Shown here: positions 36,501 through 44,262 of the stretch, piece by piece
Numbering within the stretch: position 1 is the first letter of the stretch
Layout: the number at the start of each line of letters is the position of its first letter
Assembly: GCA_903930145.1 (NCBI GenBank)
Contig: CAIYXP010000191.1
Location: forward strand, 105,346-169,345
Length of the DNA stretch: 64,000 nucleotides
Direction of reading: 5' to 3'
Source: an uncultured Methylococcaceae bacterium
GTDB lineage: Bacteria; Pseudomonadota; Gammaproteobacteria; Methylococcales; Methylococcaceae
Notes under the pieces: generated by a model
The model's database searches: none
What the model was told of the DNA's origin: nothing
Seen by the model: only the letters and a program-made list of their open reading frames with translations
Position numbers and translations under genes: made by a program

Positions 36501-39215
36501 CAAGCGCACCAAGGTGTAAATAATGGCATCCATCATTGACCAAGCGTGTTCTGCAAGCAAGGTCAGTGCCACTAAACTGTTGCCAGTGGCCCACAATACA
36601 TTCTCTCCCGTCGCCCGCAAGTGAGTGCCTGCCGAAACGCCGCGACGAGGTGGCGTTAGCCCGCTGGTGATTGCCAGTAGCGCTGGAAAGGCCAGCGCCG
36701 CCAGCACGAAGCCAGTCAATATGGCCTGCGGTGCGTTGGGGATGGACCAACCGGCGACCAATAGGAAAAAGGCGCAGGGGGCCGATAGGGACCGGCGCAA
36801 ATTATCGAGCATTTTCCATCGCCCTAGCACTGGCATTCCTTTGCCGCTAGGTCCGCAGATCCAGGGCAACAATTGCCAATCGCCACGTACCCAACGGTGT
36901 TGCCGCGATGCCGCAACCTCGGTGTGTGAGGGGAATTCCTCAAAAAACTCGATGTCGCTGACCAGTGCGCAACGCACATAGATGCTTTCGAACAGATCAT
37001 GGCTGAGTTGGGTGTTGTCAGGCACTCGCCCGGTCAGCGCCGCCTCGAAAGTGTCTACATGATACAGTCCCTTGCCGCTGTAAGTGCCAAGGGAGAACAG
37101 GTCTTGATACAGTTCTGACACCGTGCTGGAATAGGCATCCGTGCCGGAGGCGCCGGCAAAAATCTGGTGAAACAGGGATCGATCCTGCCGCAGCGGCAGA
37201 GTGGGCGTCACCCGTGGCTGGAAAATGCCGTAGCCATCCACGACACACTGGGTGTGAGGATCGAACACGGGCTGGTTTAGCGGGTGGGCGGCCACCCCCA
37301 CCAATTGAGAGACTACGCCCATCGGCAATTTGGTGTCGGCATCCAAGGTAATGACGTAACAGATGCCGGACGGCGCGGTGGCGGGTTTGCCGTCAATCGG
37401 CAAATAGGAGGTGTTGGTGGCGCCGCGCAACAGGCGGTTGAACTCATGCAGCTTGCCGCGCTTGCGCTCCCAGCCCATCCATTTGCCCTCGCAGGGGTTC
37501 CATAAGCGCTTACGCTGGAACACGAAAAACCGTTGCCTTCCATACTTGGCATTGAGTGCGGCTATTCCATCCGTGGCTATGTTCAACAATCGCTCGTCGT
37601 CCGGCATGGTTTCCTGTTCAGCGTCAGCCCAATCGGACAACAGTGCAAAATAGACTTCTCCACCGGGATTGGACAGATAGCGAATCTCCATTTGCCCGAT
37701 CTGTTCCCTAACCCCGGCCTCGCTGACAAATAAGGTCGGCACGACGACGAAAGTACTCAAGGTCTGCGGCACGCTGTCTTTGAGTTCCAATCGGGGCAGG
37801 TGACGGGGGGGAAGCCCCGCGATAATGAGCCAGTTCACCCAGCCAACGGCGATATCCGAGGCCGGGAAAATCCCGAACACTGCGAATAGGAATACCGGAA
37901 ACCAGCCTAGCCCGGCGGTAAACGCTGCGGCTAAAGGAATGGCTAGCAACAGCAAGGTCAATAGACTGAGGCTGCCCACATAAGCGAGCCTCGCGCGGGC
38001 GATATAGGTGCGCAGCAGCCGCTGTTTGATCGACGGCTTAAAGCCAAGCTCGGTTTCGAAGCCTAAGCGACCGGAATTGATCAAGTAATGGCCGGGATCA
38101 AGCTGTCTTGCTTGGACAGATGCGCTGTTTTCACTGACGCGCCGAACTTTGTCGATCAGCCGACGGGCGATTTCCACTTCCGAATGAGGGCATCGTCTGG
38201 CAAGGTCCTCAATCGCATGGCGGTAACGGTCGCGTGTCAGAAAATCCATCGCCCCATAGCCTTCATGCGTGCGCATGCACTCCTCCACCAAGCTCACGTC
38301 TTCGACAAACTGGGACCAATCGAACGAGGAAATGGCGCGCATGCTAGTGATGATGTTGCGGACGGTCAGATTGTCGGCAATCTGGTCAGCATGTTCCTGT
38401 TGCACGATTTCATCCAAGCTGACACCTTGTTTGCCCAGCCAGTCATTCAGAAAATCAAGGGAGAATGAGGAACCGGGATGTGGGTCGTGCAAGCGTTGCA
38501 GGATTTGCACTGCAAACGCCTGACGCAGCGGGATGGCAGGCATTTCCCCTAAAAGTGGAGGTGAATCTGGCTTGTCGGTTAGGTCGGTGGCTCGTTCAAT
38601 CTGATTGACAAATTCATCCGCCAGACTGCGCCCGGCTTGGGAACGCATGATGCGGACGGCCAGTCGGCGTAGATTTTCAACCAGCAACAATCGCAGCGTG
38701 ATGGGTATCGCCCACAGTTCACCGAGAGTCAGTGGCTCGACGCTTTGGTAGGCCCGCACGAAAACATTCAATAAATCGGGGGCAAAGCGGCTGTCAGTGT
38801 GGGCGACCAAAGCCCAAGCAATGCCATAGACACGGGGGTAACCCGCCAGCACGCCTTCGGACAACTTGGGCAGTTCCCGGTAATAGCTTTCGGGCAAGTC
38901 GGTGTGGATGTCACCGATTTGCTCCTCAATCACATGAAAATTATCCAGCAGCCATTCCGCCGCCGGGGTGATGGCATGTTGCTCCCGCACGGACTGGGCG
39001 ACTGATTGATAGGCATCCAGTAGCGTTTGGTAATTTTCGCGCACACGCGGGATCAGCTTGCGCCCTTCCTTGCTCCCGCTGATCTTCTGAGCTTGCGCCA
39101 AACTCACCGCATGTTGTTCGAGTCGTTCGGTGCTGAACAACTCGAACCGGATGGGGGTCTCCTCGCCCGGATGGTCAACTCTGACATGTCGCCTTTGTTC
39201 TTGCCACTTCGCCAT
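30525..39215 (-). CDS. ndvB: Cyclic beta-1,2-glucan synthase (NdvB/ChvB type)
   Basis: A 2896-residue inner-membrane enzyme, the usual length for NdvB/ChvB (about 2800-2900). These make cyclic beta-1,2-glucan from UDP-glucose for the periplasm. The order is a soluble N-terminal region, membrane helices near residues 400-470, a family 84 glycosyltransferase domain with YVITLDADTKLP near residue 620 and QHRWVRGDWQLL, and further helices to about residue 990. Two large beta-sandwich/carbohydrate-binding units follow, then a GH94-like phosphorylase domain with SGDWNDGMN near residue 2580 that sets ring size. The ATG follows GCAGGTG and lies 10 bp after a small upstream gene. Cyclic glucans help with low osmolarity and host or surface contact. 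Confidence 0.93.
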   Translation of the reverse strand: MAKWQEQRRHVRVDHPGEETPIRFELFSTERLEQHAVSLAQAQKISGSKEGRKLIPRVRENYQTLLDAYQSVAQSVREQHAITPAAEWLLDNFHVIEEQIGDIHTDLPESYYRELPKLSEGVLAGYPRVYGIAWALVAHTDSRFAPDLLNVFVRAYQSVEPLTLGELWAIPITLRLLLVENLRRLAVRIMRSQAGRSLADEFVNQIERATDLTDKPDSPPLLGEMPAIPLRQAFAVQILQRLHDPHPGSSFSLDFLNDWLGKQGVSLDEIVQQEHADQIADNLTVRNIITSMRAISSFDWSQFVEDVSLVEECMRTHEGYGAMDFLTRDRYRHAIEDLARRCPHSEVEIARRLIDKVRRVSENSASVQARQLDPGHYLINSGRLGFETELGFKPSIKQRLLRTYIARARLAYVGSLSLLTLLLLAIPLAAAFTAGLGWFPVFLFAVFGIFPASDIAVGWVNWLIIAGLPPRHLPRLELKDSVPQTLSTFVVVPTLFVSEAGVREQIGQMEIRYLSNPGGEVYFALLSDWADAEQETMPDDERLLNIATDGIAALNAKYGRQRFFVFQRKRLWNPCEGKWMGWERKRGKLHEFNRLLRGATNTSYLPIDGKPATAPSGICYVITLDADTKLPMGVVSQLVGVAAHPLNQPVFDPHTQCVVDGYGIFQPRVTPTLPLRQDRSLFHQIFAGASGTDAYSSTVSELYQDLFSLGTYSGKGLYHVDTFEAALTGRVPDNTQLSHDLFESIYVRCALVSDIEFFEEFPSHTEVAASRQHRWVRGDWQLLPWICGPSGKGMPVLGRWKMLDNLRRSLSAPCAFFLLVAGWSIPNAPQAILTGFVLAALAFPALLAITSGLTPPRRGVSAGTHLRATGENVLWATGNSLVALTLLAEHAWSMMDAIIYTLVRLFITRRKLLKWVTALQAKAGATHALKNLAKPLGRSSAVVVGVSAVVLLFNPIGIEAAAPFLLLWWLSPVIARGLSLPPRVDLAESLLPEDSVQLRLIGRRIWRFFTEFVTAEENWLPPDNFQEDPQPVIAQRSSPTNFGLYLLSVVAARDFGWLGLMDMADRLEATLSTLTSLPRLRGHFYNWYDTRDLHVLEPRYVSTVDSGNLAGHLLTLSQACREMLECPLAFPVALTGLADVHQLLMDAIANITNDRRTLTVTLQELRQKVAFIGELLVSHPTNPDEWSRLWLDLNSCANTLLDLASAHAAERGDAVDSEVLACAKLLCDDIRSHTQDVDKLTPWIHFASLIDSSPSLRTRLSLDVGLNTLSDVYKQALAELDALPEMPWTADNRKALARTLAMGAKQADGLTRRLEDMAAQIDTLFREMDFSFLYDPERHIFAIGYRVAEGNLDPSYYDMLASEARLASFVAIAKRDVPAKHWFHLGRRVVRAAHGTVLLSWSGSMFEYLMPSLVTFTRRYSLLDQTCRLVVKRQIEYGKELSVPWGVSESAFNARDLYFTYQYCAFGVPGLGLKRGLGEDLVIAPYATALAAMYLPHAAVENFGRLEREGALGRFGFYEALDFTPIRLAEGQRVAIVRCYMAHHQGMSLIAFANAVHDGAMRHRFHRAPLIQAADLLLQERIPHGADTRDLPFLQALSDVKESVQPPVRRMPSPTSSVPSTHLLSNGRYAVMLTAAGSGYSVWQNLAVTRWREDVTRDCWGSYLYLRDVASGRVWSAGYQPTVEEPDQHEAVFAEDRVRITRTDGNIVCTLEIVVSPEDDAEIRRLSLTNNGVLAREIEITSYAEIVLAPLAADIAHPAFSNLFVQTEFMPHLHSLLAHRRPRADSDAKIWAAHVLADRQTGNGLQYETDRARFVGRGQTLRNPIAVMDGRPLTNTVGAVLDPIFSLRIRVRIAAGATEHVTFTTLVANSRQMAEELADKYRNIVAFDRVSALAWTHAHVQLHHLRTKPDEAQLFQYLANRLLYSDPSLRPSAKLMQMNALNVTGLWRHGISGDRPIVLLRVSEPEDLTLAEQMLRAHEYWRMKCLAVDIIILNERKLSYIENLQSLLVSMVRENQALSAHHEHANHGTIFVMRADQFSTEDRLLLQTAARAVLVSNRGTLAEQLLRHPRPDAAFVVPMPKPSAVADATPLAVPPLEFFNGLGGFAEEGREYVIVHDKGQWTPTPWVNVIANPSFGFMVSELGSGCTWCGNSRENQLTPWSNDPISDPPGEVFYIRDDETNELWNPTALPIRVDDASYVIRHGQGYSRFEHSSHGIHSELLQFVSQDDPVKISSLTLTNRSGRGRKLTVVAYVEWVLGASRSVTAPHLITELDAETGAIFAHNPWSMEFGQHVAFADLAGHQTGWTCSRADFIGRNGSLDAPAGLLNHKPLKNRGGAGLDPCAALEMTLELEPGECAEIVFLLGQGSDRAQASELVRRYRATELASTFASVKQSWDQVLTKVQVKTPNRELDILLNRWLLYQTLSCRLWARAGFYQAGGAFGFRDQLQDSMALTVATPYLTRAHLLRAAARQFVEGDVQHWWHPPTGRGVRTRFSDDRIWLPYAVSHYVKVSGDADVLDEIVPFLEGPVLGAEQDDAYFEPTQSSQQATLFEHCARAIDLSLGIGSHGLPLMGSGDWNDGMNRVGNQGKGESVWLAWFMLSTLPEFASLAEARGEHERATRWRLHDIQLKAAVETEGWDGAWYRRAYFDDGTPLGSASNAECRIDSITQTWGVMSGAADEERAKRAMHSMREYLVRQGDDLVLLFTPPFDKTEHDPGYIKSYPPGVRENGGQYTHAAIWSVIAYAMLGEGDQAAELLRMLNPINRTSTRTGVYAYKVEPYVIAADIYAEPPHVRRGGWTWYTGAAGWFYRASMEWMLGLQVRSGQLTIAPCIPKSWPGYVMTYQHHNTPYEITVENPNSVSRGIALLELDGERQSNGRGISLQDDGQPHQVRVVLG

Positions 39216-39225
39216 GCGTCACCTG

Positions 39226-39402
39226 CTATTCGTCAGTTTCAATGTTTTTTCCCGCATTTTCAGCCGCTTGGTCAATTTTCTGCCCTGACTTCCCGGCAGT
39301 TCCCTCTTGTTGGAAACCAGTTAGCCCGATAATCGCGGACATACAGACAATAAAAGCACTGTCTGAAAGATCCATCGGCTTACACTCGTTTTTCGTTTGC
39401 AT
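39226..39402 (-). CDS. Small 58-residue protein in front of the glucan synthase
   Basis: A short ORF starting MQTKNECKPMDL with one hydrophobic segment (AFIVCMSAIIGLTGF, about residues 16-30). A polar helical tail with the pattern KSGQKIDQAAENAGKNIE follows. That tail resembles the 'EKAGKKIDQA' repeats found in small proteobacterial lipoproteins and stress proteins, although no lipobox Cys is placed correctly here. GGA lies 8-10 bases before the ATG. Its stop is 10 bp from the glucan synthase start, so the two are probably cotranscribed and may be coupled. Confidence 0.5.
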   Translation of the reverse strand: MQTKNECKPMDLSDSAFIVCMSAIIGLTGFQQEGTAGKSGQKIDQAAENAGKNIETDE

Positions 39403-39431
39403 GGGTTATTCCAAAATGAGTAATCGTAAAT

Positions 39432-39638
39432 TTAAAAACCCCGGTATCGAAAGCCATACAACCCACCCGCTCTGTTGGCATTCCCGCGAATCGGCAGATC
39501 CTTGCCTTGAACCGCATCGCTCTCCACCCGTCCAGAGAACAGCAAGGAAAGGCTTGGCGGAGTTTGAACGGTGGCGGGTATCGCCAACATCAACGCCCCT
39601 ATTACCAATGCCAGTGTGGGTATGATCTGGATATGCAT
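39432..39638 (-). CDS. Small exported or membrane protein
   Basis: A 68-residue ORF starting MHIQIIPTLALVIGALMLAIPA, one hydrophobic segment, preceded by CAGGATG eight bases upstream. The N-terminus resembles DUF3096 small membrane proteins (MHI..-PLLALIAGILIL), but the second hydrophobic helix of that family is missing and a polar tail follows. It may be a diverged or frame-damaged member. It lies upstream of the 58-residue gene and the glucan synthase on the same strand. Confidence 0.35.
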   Translation of the reverse strand: MHIQIIPTLALVIGALMLAIPATVQTPPSLSLLFSGRVESDAVQGKDLPIRGNANRAGGLYGFRYRGF

Positions 39639-39748
39639 GAATCCATCCTGTGGTAGGTGTAGCGAGGGGAACGATTGAATGAACCCCCCAAAGGGGGGTG
39701 TCTAGTTTCAATAATGATTGACTATCAGGCAAAGGACAGTCTTAAAGC

Positions 39749-40036
39749 TCATTTGAATGACGCAACGGCGCTGGCAAGGCCAGTCCTAAGGTCATTCCAG
39801 ACCACATCCGCCGTCTCTTTGAGCGTTCCCCATGCCTCGCCTGTGGACTCTTCCAATTCTTTCATCTTTGCAGCCGCCACATCCTGCTGGGCGTGTAGGG
39901 CGTTGAGTTCCCCGGTATACCGAAGCTTGGCAAATGCCTTGGCTTTTTCCGTTTTTACGGCGAGGAGGTCAATCTGGGCGCCCCACTCTTTTAGTTCCGA
40001 TGCCAAACTATCGATGTATTCGTCTTTGGTGTTCAT
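39749..40036 (-). CDS. sll1863-family stress-response coiled-coil protein
   Basis: A 95-residue protein, almost entirely helical, starting MNTKDEYIDSLASELKEWGAQIDLL and ending with WNDLRTGLASAVASFK. The pattern 'ExWxAxIDxLxAKxExAxAxAKxxYxxELxxLxAxQ...AxxxLxE' is that of the small soluble coiled-coil proteins annotated as the sll1863 stress-response family. The ATG at 40036 follows CAAGG and is preferred; a longer in-frame reading from 40141 adds unrelated basic residues. The cellular role is not well defined. Neighbouring cell-envelope stress genes (glucan synthase, Crp-type regulators) fit a stress context. Confidence 0.72.
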   Translation of the reverse strand: MNTKDEYIDSLASELKEWGAQIDLLAVKTEKAKAFAKLRYTGELNALHAQQDVAAAKMKELEESTGEAWGTLKETADVVWNDLRTGLASAVASFK

Positions 40037-40350
40037 GATGTTGCCTTGGAGGTTGATTGAGGAAGTGTGGTTGACCGCCTTGACTGACGCTGAGCTTCCC
40101 AGCCAAGCCGTTTTTCGGAGTTTTCGGTGGGAAGTCGCCATGGGTCGTTTTGGACGCTGGAATACAGCTTATGCGCAATATGGGGCGCAGTCGGTACGGT
40201 AACGCACATAAACTCGCTATGAATGGAATGTCCAATAGTTATGTTCTATACCGTACATACGCCAACCCTAAATATCTGTTAAGCTGAATCTATTCCAATT
40301 ACCAACGGATTGAACAATGTTCCAAATTGACCAACGACGAGACAGCGCTT

Positions 40351-41097
40351 ATGACCGAACCCCATACCCCCTGGCAAAACCATCTTCTCGACGCCCTGCC
40401 CACCATCGAATTCGAGCGTCTATTGCCCTACTTGGAACTGACCCCGATGCCACTGGGCAACGTCCTTTACGAATCAGGGGGCAAACTAAATTACGTGTAT
40501 TTCCCCACGAATTGCATCATTTCGCTGCTTTATGTGATGGAGAACGGCGCATCAGCCGAAATCGCCGTGGTCGGCAATGAGGGCATCGTCGGTGTCGCGC
40601 TGTTCATGGGCGGACAGACCATGCCGAACCGGGCCGTCGTGCAGAGTGCAGGACACGCCTACCGGTTGCGAGGGGCTTTGATGCAGCAGGAGTTTGACCG
40701 TTATGGAGTGCTGATGCGCCTGTTGCTACGCTACACCCAAGCGCTGATTACCCAGATGGCGCAAACGGCAGTTTGTAACCGGCATCACTCCGTAGACCAG
40801 CAACTATGCCGCTGGCTGCTGCTAAGCTTGGACCGGCTCTCCGCGCAGGAGTTGACCATGACCCAAGAACTGATCGCCAATATGCTAGGCGTGCGTCGCG
40901 AAGGCGTCACCGAGGCTGCCGGGAAATTACAAAAAGCGGGCTTGATTGATTACCGCCGTGGTCACATCACGGTGCTGGACCGTCCGGGATTGGAAGCGCG
41001 GGTGTGCGAGTGCTATCAGGTGGTCAAGACGGAATTTGACCGGCTACTTCCAGACATTTCTGGCGTGGCCCATCATCCGGCAATCAACCGAAAATAA
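40351..41097 (+). CDS. Crp/Fnr-family transcriptional regulator, copy 1
   Basis: A 248-residue regulator with an N-terminal cyclic-nucleotide-binding-like domain (YESGGKLNYVYFPTNCIISLLYVME, then GNEGIVGVALFMGG) and a C-terminal Crp-type winged helix (QELIANMLGVRREGVTEAAGKLQKAGLIDY). The FPTN and GNEG features and lack of Fnr-type N-terminal cysteines place it with the Crp/Fnr subgroup common near stress genes in proteobacteria. The ATG at 40351 is used; a TTG at 40327 is an alternative. It is a paralogue of the protein at 41289. Confidence 0.85.
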   Translation: MTEPHTPWQNHLLDALPTIEFERLLPYLELTPMPLGNVLYESGGKLNYVYFPTNCIISLLYVMENGASAEIAVVGNEGIVGVALFMGGQTMPNRAVVQSAGHAYRLRGALMQQEFDRYGVLMRLLLRYTQALITQMAQTAVCNRHHSVDQQLCRWLLLSLDRLSAQELTMTQELIANMLGVRREGVTEAAGKLQKAGLIDYRRGHITVLDRPGLEARVCECYQVVKTEFDRLLPDISGVAHHPAINRK

Positions 41098-41137
41098 GTG
41101 CGCTGCCGTACAGACGGCGGCCAATGTCTGTTGTAGT

Positions 41138-41182
41138 ATGTCATTTATGTCATTTATGTCATTTATGTCATTTATGTCATTT
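41138..41182 (+). repeat. Five perfect 9-bp tandem repeats (ATGTCATTT)
   Basis: Five exact copies of ATGTCATTT run without interruption between the two Crp/Fnr genes, about 107 bp upstream of the second start. Slippage could change the copy number by 9-bp steps and alter promoter spacing or the number of protein-binding words. Both neighbouring genes read rightward and the repeat is intergenic. Confidence 0.95.
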
Positions 41183-41288
41183 TGCCAGCGAGACCACCTT
41201 CCTTGGTAAACACTGGCTTTGGGATTTTCATCGAACACCCTCCTAATGCCGCCTACTCGTTTTCATTAAACATCGCAGGTGAGCCGTT

Positions 41289-42014
41289 GTGACGTCCACA
41301 CTAACCGTACTTGCCACCAACCGCCTATTGGCTGCCTTGCCCAACAAGGACCGCGCCCGTTTGCTAAGTCAATGCGAACAAGTCGAACTCATGATTGCCG
41401 AGACGCTTTACCGCGCCGGTGAACCCATCTCGCATGTCTATTTTCCGACCGGGAGCTTCGTTTCCATGGTGATGCCGAGTGATGACGGCGCGAGGCTGGA
41501 AGTGGGGCTGGTCGGCACTGAAGGGATGCTCGGAGTCACCCTCGTATTGGGGGTTGATGCCGCACCGTTTGATGCCGTGGTACAGGGGGCGGGTTCGGCG
41601 TTGCGGCTCACGAAAGCGGCATTTCTCCATGATCTCGCGCAAAGCCCCGCATTGCTGCAAGGTTTGAAGCACTATCTCTATGTGTCGATCACCCAGCTTG
41701 CGCAAACCGCCGCCTGCAACCGCTACCATGTGGTGGAGGCGCGGCTCGCCCGTTGGTTACTGATGTCGCAGGACCGGGCGCATTCCAATTGCTTCCATGT
41801 CACGCATCTGTTCTTGGCTTTCATGCTAGGGGTGCGGCGCGTTGGCATCACCAAGGCGGCAAACTCGCTACAGCAGCAAAAGCTTATCAGCTACCATCGT
41901 GGGGACATCACGATTATCGACCGGGTTGGCCTGGAAGCCGCCGCTTGCGGATGTTACCGGGCGGGGCAGGAAACCTACGAGCGCATCATGAAGGAGCGTC
42001 AAAGCTTGCTTTGA
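41289..42014 (+). CDS. Crp/Fnr-family transcriptional regulator, copy 2 (GTG start)
   Basis: A 241-residue regulator of the same type as the one at 40351. It has a sensor domain with AGEPISHVYFPTGSFVSMVMPSDD and GTEGMLGVTLVLG, and a C-terminal winged helix (THLFLAFMLGVRRVGITKAANSLQQQKLISY). It starts with GTG at 41289, seven bases after AGGTGAG; no suitable ATG exists. Its upstream region holds the 9-bp tandem repeat, so its expression may vary. It may act with or against copy 1 on the same sites. Confidence 0.85.
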   Translation: MTSTLTVLATNRLLAALPNKDRARLLSQCEQVELMIAETLYRAGEPISHVYFPTGSFVSMVMPSDDGARLEVGLVGTEGMLGVTLVLGVDAAPFDAVVQGAGSALRLTKAAFLHDLAQSPALLQGLKHYLYVSITQLAQTAACNRYHVVEARLARWLLMSQDRAHSNCFHVTHLFLAFMLGVRRVGITKAANSLQQQKLISYHRGDITIIDRVGLEAAACGCYRAGQETYERIMKERQSLL

Positions 42015-42022
42015 CACATTCT

Positions 42023-42889
42023 TCATAATGCCGGGATTTCGACGACTTCCACCGTCACGTTCATCACTGGCGATTGTGGTTTGTCGGCGAGAAACGAACC
42101 AGCCACCGGGGGCAGCGACTCGGGATGCCGGCCCACGGCCAAGGCGATGTGGTCATTGCCGACCAACTGCCCGGAGGTAGAATCAAACCCTTTCCAACCC
42201 GTGCCGGGCAGATAGACTTCCGCCCAGGCATGGGTCGCGCCTTGGCCCATGACCGGCGCGGGCGAGTACACGTAACCGCTGACAAAGCGCGCTGCCAGCC
42301 CCAAATAGTGGCAGGATTCGATGAACAAGGTGGCAAAGTCGCGGCAAGAACCGGAGTGACTGGCTAATGTGGCCGCCGGAGTCTGGACACCGGGTTGCTC
42401 ACGCTGTTGGTAAACAAATCCGGTCGCAATCGCTTTATTGATCCATTCCAGTAACAGATAGGTTTCCACCACTTGGCCGGACTGCCAGAATTGCTGTAGC
42501 CACGCGCTCACTGCCGAACGGTCTTGCTCGAAGAGCGTGGACAGATAAGGGGCCAAATCGGCACGCTCGGCGGGGTCGTACTGGAAAGGATAGCGGACGG
42601 CGTATTCCGCCACCAGAAAGTCCAAGGGCTGGTCGTCATAGTGCTGGAGGACGAGCCGACTATTGATGGACAGTCGGCTGCTCTTCTCGGTAAACATCGC
42701 CAAGGCCACGGCATTGTCATACACATCGCGCTGCCATTGCAGTTGATACGCGGGAATGATCGCAAGCTTGGCCGATTCGATGCGTATGTTCTTGCCTTCG
42801 CGGGGCCGCAACAGCAAGGTGTGCGGCAGCAGGGTTACCGTTTCAGAGAATTCATAAGTGGTGACATGATTGATTTGCAAGCGGCGCAT
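42023..42889 (-). CDS. Transglutaminase-like cysteine protease family protein
   Basis: A 288-residue protein with an N-terminal bacterial transglutaminase-like domain (MRRLQINHVTTYEFSETVTLLPHTLLLRP) and a C-terminal transglutaminase core. The core shows the Cys-His-Asp triad: GSCRDFATLF, THAWAEVYLP and WKGFDSTSGQ. Family members act as proteases or cross-linking enzymes and are often linked to peptide or polymer processing. No signal peptide, so it is cytoplasmic. It is convergent with the Crp/Fnr gene (8 bp gap) and divergent from a collagen-like lipoprotein gene. Confidence 0.82.
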   Translation of the reverse strand: MRRLQINHVTTYEFSETVTLLPHTLLLRPREGKNIRIESAKLAIIPAYQLQWQRDVYDNAVALAMFTEKSSRLSINSRLVLQHYDDQPLDFLVAEYAVRYPFQYDPAERADLAPYLSTLFEQDRSAVSAWLQQFWQSGQVVETYLLLEWINKAIATGFVYQQREQPGVQTPAATLASHSGSCRDFATLFIESCHYLGLAARFVSGYVYSPAPVMGQGATHAWAEVYLPGTGWKGFDSTSGQLVGNDHIALAVGRHPESLPPVAGSFLADKPQSPVMNVTVEVVEIPAL

Positions 42890-43318
<429 letters not shown>

Positions 43319-43332
43319 GCCAAATTAAGATT

Positions 43333-43364
43333 GCCGATTCTCGGCGTCCAGATTGAGAATCGGC
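43333..43364 (+). terminator. Hairpin after the collagen-like gene
   Basis: A perfect 10-bp stem GCCGATTCTC / GAGAATCGGC with a 12-nt loop, 14 bp after the stop codon. There is no T-run right after the stem, so it may be a terminator, an mRNA-stabilising hairpin or an operator. Confidence 0.45.
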
Positions 43365-43422
43365 GAAAGCGGCCTTTAATACCTCGACTACAACAACGAT
43401 CAACCACCAAAATAATGTCACT

Positions 43423-44232
43423 ATGAAAATCCGGGTCGGCTACGAAATAAACTATGATTGCCCCCAACCAACGCCAATGATATTGACGTTGAACATCCAT
43501 TACACTCGCGCCTCCGACATTCTCGTGCCCGACCACCTCATCACCCAGCCGGCGGTCCCCGTTTCTGCCTACAGGGATAATTTCGGCAACTGGTGCAGTC
43601 GGATTGTCGCGCCCAAAGGCCAAATCCGGCTTTCATCCGATGCCGTCGTGAATGATTCGGGGCTTGTGGATTCAGCCACTACCTCGGCTTGGCAGCTTCC
43701 CGTGCAGGACTTGCCCGAGGAGACCTTGGTATTCCTACTGGGAAGCCGCTATTGCGACACGGATCGCCTGTCACAGATCGCTTGGGATCTGTTTGAGCAT
43801 GCGCCCACCGGTTGGGGACGTGTCCAGGCGATCTGCGATTTTGTCCATAACCATGTCAGCTTCGGTTACGAACATGCGCGGGCGACGCGGACGGCCGGCG
43901 AGACTTTCCAGGAAAAGATCGGGGTCTGTCGCGATTTTGCGCATCTTGCCATCACCTTCTGCCGCTGCATGAACATCCCCGCCCGCTATTGCACGGGTTA
44001 TTTAAGTGACATCGGCCTGTCGCCGCCGCCCTCCAGTCCGATGGACTTCGCCGCTTGGTTTGATGCCTACCTTGGCGGGCGTTGGCACACCTTTGACCCC
44101 CGCAACAATGCGCCGCGCAGAGGTCGTGTGCTGGTCGCACGGGGCCGGGATGCCGCCGACGTGCCCCTCATCCAGACATTTGGGCCCAATACGATGACAG
44201 GTTTCAAGGTTTGGACGGATGAGGTCCAATAA
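43423..44232 (+). CDS. Transglutaminase-like protein with altered His position
   Basis: A 269-residue protein starting MKIRVGYEINYDCPQPTPM, the N-terminal domain typical of COG1305 transglutaminase-like proteins. The catalytic Cys region is GVCRDFAHLAITFCRC. The Asp region is WHTFDPRNN. Where the family usually has a His (DFHAW), this protein reads MDFAAWFDAYLGG. Relatives with Ser or Ala at this place exist, so another His (the one in GGRWHTF) may serve or the protein may not be catalytic. No signal peptide is seen. It runs toward the CHAT-STAND-WD40 gene, which ends only 30 bp away on the other strand. Confidence 0.8.
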   Translation: MKIRVGYEINYDCPQPTPMILTLNIHYTRASDILVPDHLITQPAVPVSAYRDNFGNWCSRIVAPKGQIRLSSDAVVNDSGLVDSATTSAWQLPVQDLPEETLVFLLGSRYCDTDRLSQIAWDLFEHAPTGWGRVQAICDFVHNHVSFGYEHARATRTAGETFQEKIGVCRDFAHLAITFCRCMNIPARYCTGYLSDIGLSPPPSSPMDFAAWFDAYLGGRWHTFDPRNNAPRRGRVLVARGRDAADVPLIQTFGPNTMTGFKVWTDEVQ

Positions 44233-44262
44233 TCATTAAACCCTGTCCATGACGATTTATTT

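Noticed and set aside
41138..41182. Possible CRISPR-like array
   Set aside because: The 9-bp units are contiguous with no spacers, so this is a simple tandem repeat.
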